The notes: generated from the letters alone by a model not told the origin. Numbered from the stretch's first letter, positions 26,456-37,270 are shown. The stretch is DNA of 64,000 nucleotides from Negativicoccus succinicivorans (GCF_014207605.1 NZ_JACHHI010000001.1:278414-342413); one strand, 5' to 3'. Program-made: numbers and translations.

Positions 26456-27115
26456 ATGATTGCGCTGATTTTTGATTATTTAGGAACGATTGCCTTTGCG
26501 ATTTCGGGCGCATTGGTGGGCATGCAAAGACGCATGGATATTTTCGGCATTGCCATACTTGCCTTAGCAACCGCTGTAGGCGGCGGCATGATCCGCGACA
26601 CACTCGTCGGTAACACACCGCCGAGCGCTCTCGAAGATGGCAGCTACATTGCGATCTCACTGGTAACGGTGGTAGCACTTCTATTTTCATTCCGAAGGTT
26701 GCGCGGCAACTACAAATACCGACGCTATTCCCTCTACCTGTACAACCTTGCTGATACCTTTGGCCTGGCTTCTTTTACAGTAACCGGCGCAATGGTAGGT
26801 GTGGCAGCGGATCCCCGTTCGATTTTTCTGTTGCCGGTGACGCTTGGTCTGATTACGGCCTGTGGTGGTGGCATCATTCGAGATATCAGCGCACTGCGCA
26901 TTCCGGTGGTATTTCGTAATGAAGTCTATGCCTCCGCTTCATTAGCCGGCGGCATCGTTTTTTGTTTGGTACGACAGATCGCCACTTTGGCTTGGGCCGG
27001 TCCGTTGGCATTTTTGACTGTCATGCTGATCCGTTTACTGGCAATTCGGTATAAATTGGAATTGCCCAGGGCTCACCGACGAGATTATTTGGGTAAAAAC
27101 AAAAGGAGCAAATAA
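26456..27115 (+). CDS. TRIC-type cation channel family membrane protein (UPF0126/YicG-like)
   Basis: 219 aa with about seven spans built as a duplicated three-helix unit. Each half has the family core: FDYLGTIAFAISGALVGM with GGGMIRD near residue 42, and YNLADTFGLASFTVTGAMVG with GGGIIRD near residue 141. Prokaryotic members form trimeric monovalent cation channels; physiological role is uncertain. GTGAGG lies 4 nt before the ATG. It overlaps the DUF4127 gene by one base (TAATG), so the two form an operon. Confidence 0.9.
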   Translation: MIALIFDYLGTIAFAISGALVGMQRRMDIFGIAILALATAVGGGMIRDTLVGNTPPSALEDGSYIAISLVTVVALLFSFRRLRGNYKYRRYSLYLYNLADTFGLASFTVTGAMVGVAADPRSIFLLPVTLGLITACGGGIIRDISALRIPVVFRNEVYASASLAGGIVFCLVRQIATLAWAGPLAFLTVMLIRLLAIRYKLELPRAHRRDYLGKNKRSK

Positions 27116-28869
27116 TGAAACAAACATTTTGGCGTAAAGCGATCCAAACACTAATGATCGGTGTATTTGCTTTTGGTGCCGGTCAAACGGCATGCGCGGC
27201 AACAATTTTATATGTACCGCAAGACAATCGTCCCGTCAGCTATGCCTACACTGTGGATACGGCGCAGGCGGCGGGTTACACGGTGCTGACCCCGCCGGAA
27301 ACGTATCTCTCCGACCAGGGCTACCAAGGCTCGCCGGATAAAATTTGGGAATGGGTCAAACAAAACGTCAATCAGGCAGACGCGCTGGTTCTTTCTACGG
27401 ACACTTTAATTTATGGCGGTCTGGTGGATTCCCGCAAGCATGATATCAATATTTTAACCTTGAAAAATCGTCTCTCGGAACTGGCCGCTCTGCACAATGC
27501 GTATCCGACGCTGCCGATCTATGCATTCGGCACGATCATGCGTTCCCCGCGTGCCAGCGACGGTAAAGTAGAACCTTCCTACTATGCCGACTACGGTCCG
27601 AAAATTTTTGAAATCGCTTACTGGCAGGATAAAGCGGATGCGGAAGGCTTGACTGCGGAAGAATCCGCTAAACTTTTATCGTTGCGGATGTCCGTACCGC
27701 TGGAATATATGCAGGATTGGTTTGCGCGACGCACGAAAAACAACCAGGTCAACGAAATGTTAATTCAGGATGCCGCCTCCGGTGTGCTCACCTATTTCTG
27801 CCTTGGGCATGATGATACGGCCGGTTTTTCGCAGTCTTCATTAGAAGCTCGGTATCTCAAAAAAGCAACGGCTAACCTGTCGCCACGCGTTTACGGCTCC
27901 TTTCCCGGTGCGGATCAATTAGGCCTTTTATTAATTGCCCGCTACCATGTGGATCGCTCCCAGACAACCCCCAAAATTCGTGTAATTTACCCGCTCGGCG
28001 GCGGCGCTGATACGATGCCGCACTATGAAAATCAAAGTATCGGTAAAACGATAGCCGATCACGTCACTGCTGTCGGCGGTGAAATTGTTACCACGGAAAA
28101 GCCGAACCTTTTGCTAGCCGTTAACACCCCGCTCAGTGATGTCACCAGCGAATCGGAAGCCTTTGCCAACCTGGCTATGCCGCGTAAAAGTGCCGCTGCC
28201 TTTTTAACTCGTGTGGAAGATGCGCTTTCGCGACACATTCCGGTCAGCGTTGCCGATATCTTTTATTCTAACGGCTCCGATAATACCCTTTTAAAAGAAA
28301 TGCAAAACGCCAACTTACTCTATAAAATTTCCGCATATAACGGCTGGAACACCGCTTCGAACACGGTAGGCTACGCGGTAGCGCAAGGCATCCTTGCCGC
28401 ACAAATGCCGGAAAAAGCACAGCATCGCATGCTGACGGAGCAATACTTGGATAACTGGGGTTACCAGGCGAATATTCGTAAAGAAATCTATCGTGAGCAG
28501 GAAAATCTGCGCACAGACAACGTCAAATACTCCGGTAAATTAAATCCGCGTCTTTCGGAAATGCTGGTGGAAAAAATCCAAACTTTTGCCGAAGAGCACC
28601 TTGACATCAACCCTCGTACTGTAACGGCACGTTTCCCCTGGGGACGTCTCTTTGAAACGCAAATCACGGTAGCTCCGACACCGCAATATCCGTTGATGAG
28701 AGATATCCTTGCCGAACGGGCTCGCCAAGAAGCCGTGCGAAAGGCGGCCGAAAAAGCAGCTGCGGAAAGCGCGAAGCAAGCCCAAAATACCAAGAACAGT
28801 GACAAGCCTACCCCGGCAGCGCCAAGCGCTTACGGGGGCAAGACTGCAGCACCTATACAAAAGCAATAA
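27115..28869 (+). CDS. Secreted DUF4127 family protein
   Basis: 584 aa. A signal peptide (basic MKQTFWRKA, hydrophobic core, cleavage near TACAA) sends it across the inner membrane. The mature part starts ILYVPQDNRPVSYAYTVDTA, the DUF4127 signature, with ALVLSTDTLIYGGLVDSRKH near residue 92 and VADIFYSNGSDNTLL near residue 380. The last ~45 residues are an Ala/Lys-rich low-complexity tail (KAAEKAAAESAKQAQ, then Pro-rich), perhaps for envelope attachment. Function unknown. Coupled to the channel gene. Confidence 0.88.
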   Translation: MKQTFWRKAIQTLMIGVFAFGAGQTACAATILYVPQDNRPVSYAYTVDTAQAAGYTVLTPPETYLSDQGYQGSPDKIWEWVKQNVNQADALVLSTDTLIYGGLVDSRKHDINILTLKNRLSELAALHNAYPTLPIYAFGTIMRSPRASDGKVEPSYYADYGPKIFEIAYWQDKADAEGLTAEESAKLLSLRMSVPLEYMQDWFARRTKNNQVNEMLIQDAASGVLTYFCLGHDDTAGFSQSSLEARYLKKATANLSPRVYGSFPGADQLGLLLIARYHVDRSQTTPKIRVIYPLGGGADTMPHYENQSIGKTIADHVTAVGGEIVTTEKPNLLLAVNTPLSDVTSESEAFANLAMPRKSAAAFLTRVEDALSRHIPVSVADIFYSNGSDNTLLKEMQNANLLYKISAYNGWNTASNTVGYAVAQGILAAQMPEKAQHRMLTEQYLDNWGYQANIRKEIYREQENLRTDNVKYSGKLNPRLSEMLVEKIQTFAEEHLDINPRTVTARFPWGRLFETQITVAPTPQYPLMRDILAERARQEAVRKAAEKAAAESAKQAQNTKNSDKPTPAAPSAYGGKTAAPIQKQ

Positions 28870-28896
28870 AAAAACGCCTCCTGGGAGGCGTTTTTT
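28868..28896. terminator. Bidirectional terminator between the DUF4127 gene and folC
   Basis: Stem CGCCTC / GAGGCG around CTGG, flanked by six A on one side and six T on the other, between two convergent genes. It overlaps the last bases of both coding regions. Confidence 0.88.
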
Positions 28897-30184
28897 AATG
28901 CAACGTTTTTTGCCGTAAATAACGACGCGCATCACCCAAACAATAAAGCGATCCGCAAACTACAATGATATCCCCCGGTTGCGCGAGTTCTTTCGCGCGT
29001 TCCAGGCCGGCAACTACGTCCGCCGCCGGTTCGGTCGTTCCCGGTAAGTATTCACAGATCTCCTCTGCACTGCGTGTGCGTGGCGTCGGTGCAGGTACGG
29101 CGATAATAGTATCTTCTTCACGGAATAATTCTTCCGCGATACCTTCAATGTCTTTATCCTTCAACGATGCAAATACGAAAAAGCGTTTCTTATCCGGATA
29201 TATCTCATTCAGCGTCATGGCAAGTGCCGCCGCTCCGTCAACATTGTGAGCGCCGTCCAAGATCACGGGCACATCGCCCTCAATGACCTCAAAACGTCCC
29301 GGCCACTGCGCGCGGGAAATACCTTCGCGCAAATGATCTTCCGTAATCCGTGCTTCCTTTTTCATTAGCACTGTTAAAGCCATAGCCGCTACTGCCGCAT
29401 TGACCGTCTGGTGCATGCCGAAAAATGGCACAAAGAGCATTGCGTCAGCATTATCCTTGCGTTTAAGAGTGATGATCTGGCCACGATCGAATGTCGTGCG
29501 ACGCTCGACCGAGAAATCACGATCCCATAAATACATTGGCGCATTCTTTTTGTGTGCGATTTCTTTGATGATTTTCAAGGCGGTGCGATGTGCGGATGTC
29601 ACCAAGGGAACATTATCTTTGATGATGCCTGCTTTCTCCGTGGCGATTTCTTCCACTGTAGCTCCGAGATATTGCGTATGATCAAGCGATACATTAGTAA
29701 TCACGGCAACTTCCGGAGTAATAACATTCGTCGAATCCAAGCGGCCGCCCATGCCTACTTCCACTACGGCGTATTCCACTCCCGTCGCCTGAAACGCAAG
29801 AAACGCACAGGCGGTCAACAACTCGAATTCGGTTGCCATTTCACCGCCCGCCGCGACATTTTTCTCTGCCACTGTGCGTACCTGACTTAAATATTTCGCA
29901 AAATCCGATGCCGAAATATCCGCTCCGTTAATGCGAATTCGCTCAGTATATTCTTCCAAATGCGGAGAAGTAAAACGTCCGCAGGAAATGCCTGCTTGCT
30001 GCAAAACACTTTCCAACATGGCGGTAACGCTTCCTTTTCCGTTGGTGCCTGCCACATGAACGCTTTTAAACGCATTTTCAGGATGGCCGAGCCCTTCTAA
30101 AAGTGCTTCAATACGTTGTAAGCCGGGTTGGATGCCGAACGCTGCCGTCTCTGTCAGCCAAGCAATCGATTCTTGATAGTTCAT
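28895..30184 (-). CDS. folC: Bifunctional folylpolyglutamate / dihydrofolate synthase
   Basis: Mur-ligase-like enzyme that adds glutamate to folates. 429 aa, full length. FGIQPGLQRIEALLEGLGHPE near the N-terminus, ATP loop VAGTNGKGSVTAML near residue 44, FTSPHLEEYTERIRING near residue 77, and DGAHNVDGAAALAMTL near residue 310. AAGGAG lies 5 nt before the ATG, which overlaps the valS stop as ATGA, so folC is cotranscribed with valS and shares its T-box control. This valS-folC order is common in Firmicutes. Confidence 0.97.
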   Translation of the reverse strand: MNYQESIAWLTETAAFGIQPGLQRIEALLEGLGHPENAFKSVHVAGTNGKGSVTAMLESVLQQAGISCGRFTSPHLEEYTERIRINGADISASDFAKYLSQVRTVAEKNVAAGGEMATEFELLTACAFLAFQATGVEYAVVEVGMGGRLDSTNVITPEVAVITNVSLDHTQYLGATVEEIATEKAGIIKDNVPLVTSAHRTALKIIKEIAHKKNAPMYLWDRDFSVERRTTFDRGQIITLKRKDNADAMLFVPFFGMHQTVNAAVAAMALTVLMKKEARITEDHLREGISRAQWPGRFEVIEGDVPVILDGAHNVDGAAALAMTLNEIYPDKKRFFVFASLKDKDIEGIAEELFREEDTIIAVPAPTPRTRSAEEICEYLPGTTEPAADVVAGLERAKELAQPGDIIVVCGSLYCLGDARRYLRQKTLH

Positions 30185-32847
30185 GCCTTCTCCTTTGCAA
30201 GCGTAGCTAAAAACGCTCTACGCTCCATCAATGTGGCCAGTTTCTCGTTGTAGTTGGCCAGTTTTTCGCGTTCTTTTGCCACAACTGCAGCAGGTGCTTT
30301 GGTTACAAACGACTCGTTACCAAGCTTTTTCTCCAAACGTGCGACTTCCTGATGCAACTTATCTTCTTCCGCCTGAATCCGTACATTCTCTTTTTCAACG
30401 TTGATAACATCTGCCAGCTTAACATAAATTTCCAAACCGTCGGTAATCGCTGTCAACGCGTTTTCCGGCGCCGGCGCATCATTGGCAAGCAGGTTCACTG
30501 CACTCGTATTCGCCAATTTCTCAAAATAGAGCGGATGATCTTCCACCACCGCCGTCAAATCATCTCGTTTCACACGCAACAACAAAGGTACTTTTTGACT
30601 CGGCGCGATATCCGCCTCCGCGCGCAAGTTACGTACGGCTTTGATGGCATCCATCAAACGATCCATCTGTTCGGCGGCATCCGCAAAACGCAGCGCCGGA
30701 TCGGGCGTCGGCCAGGACGCTTTAGCGAGCGTCAAACCTTCATGCGGTAAATGCTGCCAGATATGTTCGGTGACAAACGGCATAAACGGATGTAATAACG
30801 CCAATGCGCGTGTCAAAACATAAACCAGTACGCTCTGTGCGACCGCACGGTCGGAAGCGTTATCATCCGCATATAAACGCGGTTTAACGGCCTCTATATA
30901 CCAGTCGCAGAAGATATTCCAAATGAATTCATAGACACTTCCTGCCGCTTCTCCCAATTCAAATTTTTCCAAATTCGCGGTGACACTTTCTTCCGTCTGC
31001 GCCAGGCGTTCCAAAATCCAACGATCTGCAAGTGTTAATTCTTCGGGTGAAAAAGCATGTTTTTCTTCATAGCCTTCTAAATTCATCAATACAAATTTAG
31101 CAGCATTCCAAATTTTATTGGCGAAGTTACGGTTTGCTTCGACGCGTTCCATATAAAAACGCATGTCATTACCCGGGGTATTACCCGTCATCAGCGTAAA
31201 ACGTAAAGCATCCGCACCGTATTCATTGATAACTTCCAGCGGATCAATGCCGTTGCCAAGTGATTTGCTCATTTTACGGCCTTGGCTGTCGCGCACCAAA
31301 CCGTGAATAAAGACGTGTTTAAACGGTGCTTCCTCCATGAATTCGAGTCCCGTAAACATCATGCGAGCGACCCAAAAGAAAATAATATCGTAGCCGGTTA
31401 CCAAAGTATTGGTCGGATACCATTGCTTAAGTTCCGGCGTTTGGTCCGGCCACCCCATAGTGGAAAATGGCCACAGTGCCGAACTGAACCATGTATCCAA
31501 AACATCGGGATCCTGTGTCACGCCGCCGCCGCAATGCGGGCAAGTTGTGATATCTTCACGGGAAACGATCGTTTCGCCGCATTCGTTGCAATACCAGGCC
31601 GGAATCTGATGGCCCCACCAAAGCTGACGGGAAATACACCAATCGCGAATATTTTCAAGCCAATGCGTGTAGGTTTGCGTAAAACGCGGCGGCACAAATT
31701 CTGTCCGCTTTTCTTCTACCGCTTGTAACGCGGGTTTCGTCAGCGGTTCCATTTTGACGAACCACTGCCGTGTGGCAAGCGGCTCGATGGTCGTGTGGCA
31801 GCGCGAGCAGTGGCCGACCGCATGATCGGCATCCTCGATTTTCACCAGCAGCCCTTTTTTCCGCAATGCTTCCACTACCGCTTTACGCGCGGCATATCGT
31901 TCCATACCGTTAAAGGCGCCGGCGTTTTCATTGAGTGTGCCGTTCGGATTCATGATGACAATCGATTCCAATTGATGGCGTTCCCCCATCTCGAAATCGT
32001 TCGGGTCATGTGCCGGCGTGATTTTAACCGCGCCTGTACCGAATTCCGGTTCGACATAACTGTCGGCGACCACTTCAATTTTACGATCCGCCAGCGGCAC
32101 GATAACTTTTTTGCCGATATACTTTGCATACCGTTCATCTTCCGGGTGAACAGCGATACCGGTATCGCCCAGCATCGTTTCCGGTCGCGTGGTGGCAATC
32201 TGAATATAACCGTTACCGTCGACCAACGGATAATTGACGTAGTACAGCTTCCCTGCTTCGTCTTCGTATTCGACTTCGATATCCGACAATGCCGTCATGC
32301 AACGCGGGCACCAGTTGGTAATCCGGAAGCCGCGGTAAATCAAGCCTTTTTCGTACAGGGAAACAAAGACTTCGCGGACGGCTTTCGAGCAACCTTCATC
32401 CAGTGTAAAACGCTCGCGTGACCAGTCACAGGAGGCTCCCAAACGACGAATCTGCTGACCGATCCGGTCGCCGAATTTTTCTTTCCATTCCCAAACGCGT
32501 TCGACAAAAGCTTCTCGCCCTAAATCATCCCGTGTCAAACCCTCTTTGGCAAGTTCTTCTTCGACCTTGATTTGCGTCGCAATACCGGCGTGATCTTTCC
32601 CCGGTAGCCACAGCGTATTATAACCCTGCATCCGCTTAAAGCGAATCAAAACGTCCTGTAATGTATCATCCAACGCATGTCCCATATGCAATTGACCGGT
32701 GACATTCGGCGGCGGTAAAACAATACTGTACGATTTTTCCCCGGGTTTCGGTTCTTCATGAAAAACGCCGTTTTCTTCCCAGAACTGATACCATTTCTGC
32801 TCAATTTCAGCGGGATTATAGCTGGTTAAATTTTTATATTTCCCCAT
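30181..32847 (-). CDS. valS: Valyl-tRNA synthetase
   Basis: Class I aminoacyl-tRNA synthetase, 888 aa from the ATG at 32847 with AAAGGAGG upstream; an ATG at 32889 lies inside the leader terminator and is not used. PPPNVTGQLHMGHAL carries HIGH near residue 46, the editing domain follows (TTRPETMLGDT), and KMSKSLGNG lies near residue 525. The C-terminal coiled-coil arm with KLGNESFVTKAPAAVVAKE is intact. Controlled by the T-box leader directly upstream. Confidence 0.98.
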   Translation of the reverse strand: MGKYKNLTSYNPAEIEQKWYQFWEENGVFHEEPKPGEKSYSIVLPPPNVTGQLHMGHALDDTLQDVLIRFKRMQGYNTLWLPGKDHAGIATQIKVEEELAKEGLTRDDLGREAFVERVWEWKEKFGDRIGQQIRRLGASCDWSRERFTLDEGCSKAVREVFVSLYEKGLIYRGFRITNWCPRCMTALSDIEVEYEDEAGKLYYVNYPLVDGNGYIQIATTRPETMLGDTGIAVHPEDERYAKYIGKKVIVPLADRKIEVVADSYVEPEFGTGAVKITPAHDPNDFEMGERHQLESIVIMNPNGTLNENAGAFNGMERYAARKAVVEALRKKGLLVKIEDADHAVGHCSRCHTTIEPLATRQWFVKMEPLTKPALQAVEEKRTEFVPPRFTQTYTHWLENIRDWCISRQLWWGHQIPAWYCNECGETIVSREDITTCPHCGGGVTQDPDVLDTWFSSALWPFSTMGWPDQTPELKQWYPTNTLVTGYDIIFFWVARMMFTGLEFMEEAPFKHVFIHGLVRDSQGRKMSKSLGNGIDPLEVINEYGADALRFTLMTGNTPGNDMRFYMERVEANRNFANKIWNAAKFVLMNLEGYEEKHAFSPEELTLADRWILERLAQTEESVTANLEKFELGEAAGSVYEFIWNIFCDWYIEAVKPRLYADDNASDRAVAQSVLVYVLTRALALLHPFMPFVTEHIWQHLPHEGLTLAKASWPTPDPALRFADAAEQMDRLMDAIKAVRNLRAEADIAPSQKVPLLLRVKRDDLTAVVEDHPLYFEKLANTSAVNLLANDAPAPENALTAITDGLEIYVKLADVINVEKENVRIQAEEDKLHQEVARLEKKLGNESFVTKAPAAVVAKEREKLANYNEKLATLMERRAFLATLAKEKA

Positions 32848-33092
32848 CCTGGACCCTCCTTTAAAATAAAAAAATAAACTTTCGCCCACATAGGACGAAA
32901 GTTATGCTTCCGCGGTACCACCTAAATTATCCATTGATCCCTTGAGACGCGTAACGTGCGCAACCGGACAGACCTTTCTTTCTGCCGACTCGGGGGTGAC
33001 ATAAAACGCAATTCGGACGATACTTGCAGCCGGTGTATCGCTCTCTGCACCGAAGGGGCGTTTCTTCTTCCCGTCATTGTCATTAACGATTT
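32848..33092 (-). ncRNA. Valine T-box riboswitch leader of valS-folC
   Basis: All elements are visible on the minus strand. The T-box core TAGGTGGTACCGCG is at 32911-32924; its bulge UGGU would pair with an ACCA tRNA end, fitting the A73 discriminator of tRNA(Val). A GUC valine codon in the context ATGTCACCCCC (32998-33000) is the likely specifier in stem I, with an AGAGAG element further upstream. The terminator stem is AACTTTCGTCC / GGGCGAAAGTT (32893-32903 and 32877-32887) followed by a T-run. Uncharged tRNA(Val) should favour read-through into valS. This also accounts for the 333-base gap between valS and groEL. Confidence 0.95.
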
Positions 33093-33098
33093 GCAAGT

Positions 33099-33127
33099 AT
33101 TGTACTAAAGCATAGCTTAATTGTCAA
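33099..33127 (-). promoter_or_regulatory. Promoter of the valS T-box transcript
   Basis: Consensus -35 TTGACA (33122-33127), 17-bp spacer and -10 TACAAT (33099-33104) on the minus strand. It abuts the groEL terminator. Confidence 0.9.
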
Positions 33128-33165
33128 ATAAAATACACCTCGCCAAATAACGAGGTGTATTTTAT
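33128..33165 (-). terminator. Terminator after groEL
   Basis: Perfect 15-bp inverted repeat ATAAAATACACCTCG / CGAGGTGTATTTTAT with an 8-base loop, 15 nt beyond the groEL stop and immediately before the valS -35 element. Confidence 0.9.
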
Positions 33166-33180
33166 GCGAATGTGGCGAGC

Positions 33181-34812
<1,632 letters not shown>

Positions 34813-34881
34813 TTAGTTCGCTCCCTTATTTATATGCTTATATATTTTAATGATTGGTAATCAGCAGAAATCGACTGACTT

Positions 34882-35169
34882 TTATTTATCTAAAACCGCG
34901 AGAACATCGCGTTCTGCAATCAGCAGGAATTTTTCGTTGTTTTCTTCGATGTCCGTACCGGCATATTTGGCAAACAGTACATGGTCGCCCGCTTTCAATT
35001 CCATCGGAATCCGCGTACCGTTGTCGGCTACTTTACCCGGTCCTACAGCAAGAACTTCCCCTTTTTGCGATTTTTTTTGCGCTGTATCCGGCAAGAAAAT
35101 ACCGCCTTTGGTTTTTTCTTCTGCTTCTACAACTTTAATCAATACACGATCTGCTAATGGTTTTAACAT
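34882..35169 (-). CDS. groES: Co-chaperonin GroES (Hsp10)
   Basis: Heptameric lid of GroEL, 95 aa. LKPLADRVLIKVVEAEEKTKGG is the conserved start, the mobile loop GIFLPDTAQKKSQKGEV follows, and the roof-hairpin region is intact. AAGGAGG precedes the ATG. It is the first gene of the groESL operon downstream of CIRCE. Confidence 0.99.
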   Translation of the reverse strand: MLKPLADRVLIKVVEAEEKTKGGIFLPDTAQKKSQKGEVLAVGPGKVADNGTRIPMELKAGDHVLFAKYAGTDIEENNEKFLLIAERDVLAVLDK

Positions 35170-35203
35170 CTACATTACCTCCTTGAAGGATTATCGGAAT
35201 TTA

Positions 35204-35230
35204 TTAGCACTCCTATCCATTGAGTGCTAA
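35204..35230 (-). promoter_or_regulatory. CIRCE operator (HrcA site)
   Basis: Perfect TTAGCACTC - 9 nt - GAGTGCTAA inverted repeat, the binding site of the heat-shock repressor HrcA, between the groES promoter and its start codon. hrcA itself is not in the window. Confidence 0.99.
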
Positions 35231-35241
35231 CTACATATATA

Positions 35242-35270
35242 ATAATAAGACACTTGCCTTAAAAAAGCAA
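35242..35270 (-). promoter_or_regulatory. groESL promoter
   Basis: On the minus strand TTGCTT (35265-35270), 17 bp and TATTAT (35242-35247). The predicted start site falls at the edge of CIRCE, as expected for HrcA repression. The -35 element lies in the 3' part of the upstream terminator stem and loop. Confidence 0.7.
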
Positions 35271-35276
35271 GCGTCT
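35248..35276 (-). terminator. Terminator after the ANTAR regulator gene
   Basis: Ten-base stem (AGACGCTTGC / GCAAGTGTCT on the minus strand, one G-U pair) with a nine-base loop, followed by TATTATTATA. It ends the tsa-kinase-regulator operon and shares bases with the groES promoter. Confidence 0.7.
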
Positions 35277-35294
35277 TTTTGATTTTTTGTCTTT

Positions 35295-35879
35295 TTATCT
35301 TTTTGGTGATGCTATTTGCTGCACTAAAGCAGCGGCAACATCTTCGATCTTTTTCCCTTTTTGCATGGCAAAATTTCGCAGTTTTTCATAGGCCTGTTCT
35401 TCCGTTAAATGGTAACGGCTCATCAGGTATCCTTTCGCACGGTCCATCGTTTTACGGGCCGCCAGCTTTTCTTCCGCACGCGCGCGCGACTGCGACAATT
35501 CATTGTGTTCACGATATCGAGCCAGTGCCAGTTGCAAAGTGACTCGTAAATCGATCTCGCGCACCGGCTTGAGTAAGTAGCCGTAGACTCCCGACTCGCC
35601 TGCTTTTTGCACCAATTTTTCTTCACTGTAGGCCGTCAGCAAAACAACAGGTCCCAGTCCTTCCGAGCGCAATCGACGGGCGGTTTCAATTCCATCCAAA
35701 CGCGGCATTTTTAAATCCAAGACAAAAATATCCGGCTGCCATTTTTTGCCAAGCGCGAGTGCCTCTACGCCGTCTTTACCGATACCTACCACATCGTAAC
35801 CGGATTCTGTCAACATTTCGGCAACATCCATCGCGATCAAGCCTTCATCATCAGCTACGACTACGCGTAAGCGATCCAT
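35295..35879 (-). CDS. ANTAR-domain response regulator (EutV/AmiR-like antiterminator)
   Basis: 194 aa. The receiver domain has the acidic pair DD near residue 10, phosphoacceptor Asp in FVLDLKMPRLDG near residue 55, Thr in VVLLTAYS and Lys in LLKPVRE near residue 104. A short coiled helix leads to a C-terminal ANTAR domain (MDRAKGYLMSRYHLTEEQAY, residues ~145-164), which in EutV-type regulators binds paired RNA hairpins and prevents termination. The start is the second of two ATGs overlapping the kinase stop, 7 nt after GGAGG. Partner of the adjacent kinase. No target RNA is evident in the window. Confidence 0.92.
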   Translation of the reverse strand: MDRLRVVVADDEGLIAMDVAEMLTESGYDVVGIGKDGVEALALGKKWQPDIFVLDLKMPRLDGIETARRLRSEGLGPVVLLTAYSEEKLVQKAGESGVYGYLLKPVREIDLRVTLQLALARYREHNELSQSRARAEEKLAARKTMDRAKGYLMSRYHLTEEQAYEKLRNFAMQKGKKIEDVAAALVQQIASPKR

Positions 35880-37270
35880 CATTTTTCCTCCTTGCGCGGA
35901 AATTGGCAAATAGCGAGCACACTATTTTTTTCGTTTTGCATGACAAAAGTGCCGCCTAAATGGAATTTCACCAGATTCGCCACAATTTGCAAGCCGAGAC
36001 GATACCGATCCGGTGAAAAATCAGGCGGCAGCGGCGGACCGAAATTTTGAATGGTCAGTCGTAACCCATCGGTATCACCGTATAAGCGTACATTCACTTG
36101 TTGTTGCTTGCTTTCCCCTTTGCCGTGTTCACAAGCATTTTGTACCAGCTCGTGCACCGTCATTCCGATCGTCAGTGCATCTTCGGATGTCACCGTACCC
36201 CAGGTGCCGGCAGCCTCCCAAGTAATTTCAACGGCCGGTGCCCATTCCAATCGCAACTGTTGAATCAATCCTTCGATCAATAGGGCAATATCGACTTCAT
36301 CTTCCACTTGCGCGGCCAACGTGTCGTGAATGGAAGCAATCGCTAAAATACGCCGTTCCGCCTCTTTTAAAGCCGCTTTTGTTTCCTCGCCGCTGCGCCG
36401 TTCCTGCATCCGCAAGAGACTGGCAACGGTTTGCAAATTATTCTTAACACGATGATGAATCTCTTGAATAACGACGTCTTTGACAAAAATTTCTTTTTCT
36501 TTTTGTCGTAGCATCGTGACGTCGGTTAAGAGCAAAAGCACGCCGGCCACGGTACCTTCCGCAGGAATTGGCAATGCTCTGGCGGCCAATACCGCCTGCG
36601 GCAACTCCCATTCCGCCGTTACAATCGCTTTTTCCGTGCGCGCCTGTTCGACCGGCGCCATCACCAGACTGTCGCTCATGCGTAACGCCGTATTTGGCTG
36701 CGAAACTTCCCAAAGATGTAATAAACGCTGCCCGATCTCATTCATATAAACAACGCGACCCGCCGGATTATATAAAAGTATGCCATCCTGCGTGGAAACG
36801 TTCATTTGCTCCGTCGCGTCCGTCGGATAGGGCAATCCCAGTAAGCGCCAGGCACTATCCAATAAAAGTTGCGGGGTATTATCCGGACTGCCGACGAATG
36901 CAATCAACGCCAGCACAAGTCCGGCATTATCCAATACCGGGTATACATCAAACGAAAGACTTACTCCGAGTTCGACTTCCCGTCGACCGCTGATCGGTCG
37001 CCCTGTACGCAACACACCGGTCAGAATTTGTTCGTACTTGAGCGGAAACTTCTCACCTACCTGACCGAAATCAATGGCTACACCCACCGCCGGTGCTGCT
37101 TTTTCGGTGACAATAACAGCAGTCTTTTCCGCATCCGGCACAAAAAACAAAATATTTTTTTGCGTTAAATCCGCTAAAAATCCCAGCCACGCGGTAAGCT
37201 CTGTTAAAATACGCGCGCCGACAGCGGAAACGGATGTTTGCGTAATATACTCCCGCAACGAAAACGACAT
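35879..37270 (-). CDS. Sensor histidine kinase, HisKA_2/HWE type (EutW/PdtaS-like)
   Basis: 463 aa, no membrane span, so a soluble sensor. The N-terminal ~140 residues look GAF-like (FFVPDAEKTAVIV), a PAS-like segment follows (GILLYNPAGRVVYMNEIGQRLL, near residue 164), then the dimerisation/phosphorylation motif EIHHRVKNNLQTVASLL near residue 272 and an ATPase domain with HELVQNACEHGKG near residue 373. This architecture pairs with ANTAR regulators. The ATG at 37270 overlaps the tsaD stop (TGATG); an in-frame ATG at 37318 would overlap tsaD further. The sensed signal is unknown; there are no ethanolamine genes nearby. Confidence 0.92.
   Translation of the reverse strand: MSFSLREYITQTSVSAVGARILTELTAWLGFLADLTQKNILFFVPDAEKTAVIVTEKAAPAVGVAIDFGQVGEKFPLKYEQILTGVLRTGRPISGRREVELGVSLSFDVYPVLDNAGLVLALIAFVGSPDNTPQLLLDSAWRLLGLPYPTDATEQMNVSTQDGILLYNPAGRVVYMNEIGQRLLHLWEVSQPNTALRMSDSLVMAPVEQARTEKAIVTAEWELPQAVLAARALPIPAEGTVAGVLLLLTDVTMLRQKEKEIFVKDVVIQEIHHRVKNNLQTVASLLRMQERRSGEETKAALKEAERRILAIASIHDTLAAQVEDEVDIALLIEGLIQQLRLEWAPAVEITWEAAGTWGTVTSEDALTIGMTVHELVQNACEHGKGESKQQQVNVRLYGDTDGLRLTIQNFGPPLPPDFSPDRYRLGLQIVANLVKFHLGGTFVMQNEKNSVLAICQFPRKEEK

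Noticed and set aside
31795..32421. A 208-codon open frame antisense to valS
   Set aside because: Lies entirely within the conserved synthetase gene and has no translation signal.
35295..37270. Part of an ethanolamine (eut) operon
   Set aside because: The kinase and ANTAR regulator resemble EutW/EutV, but no eut structural gene is in the window and the neighbours are t6A genes.
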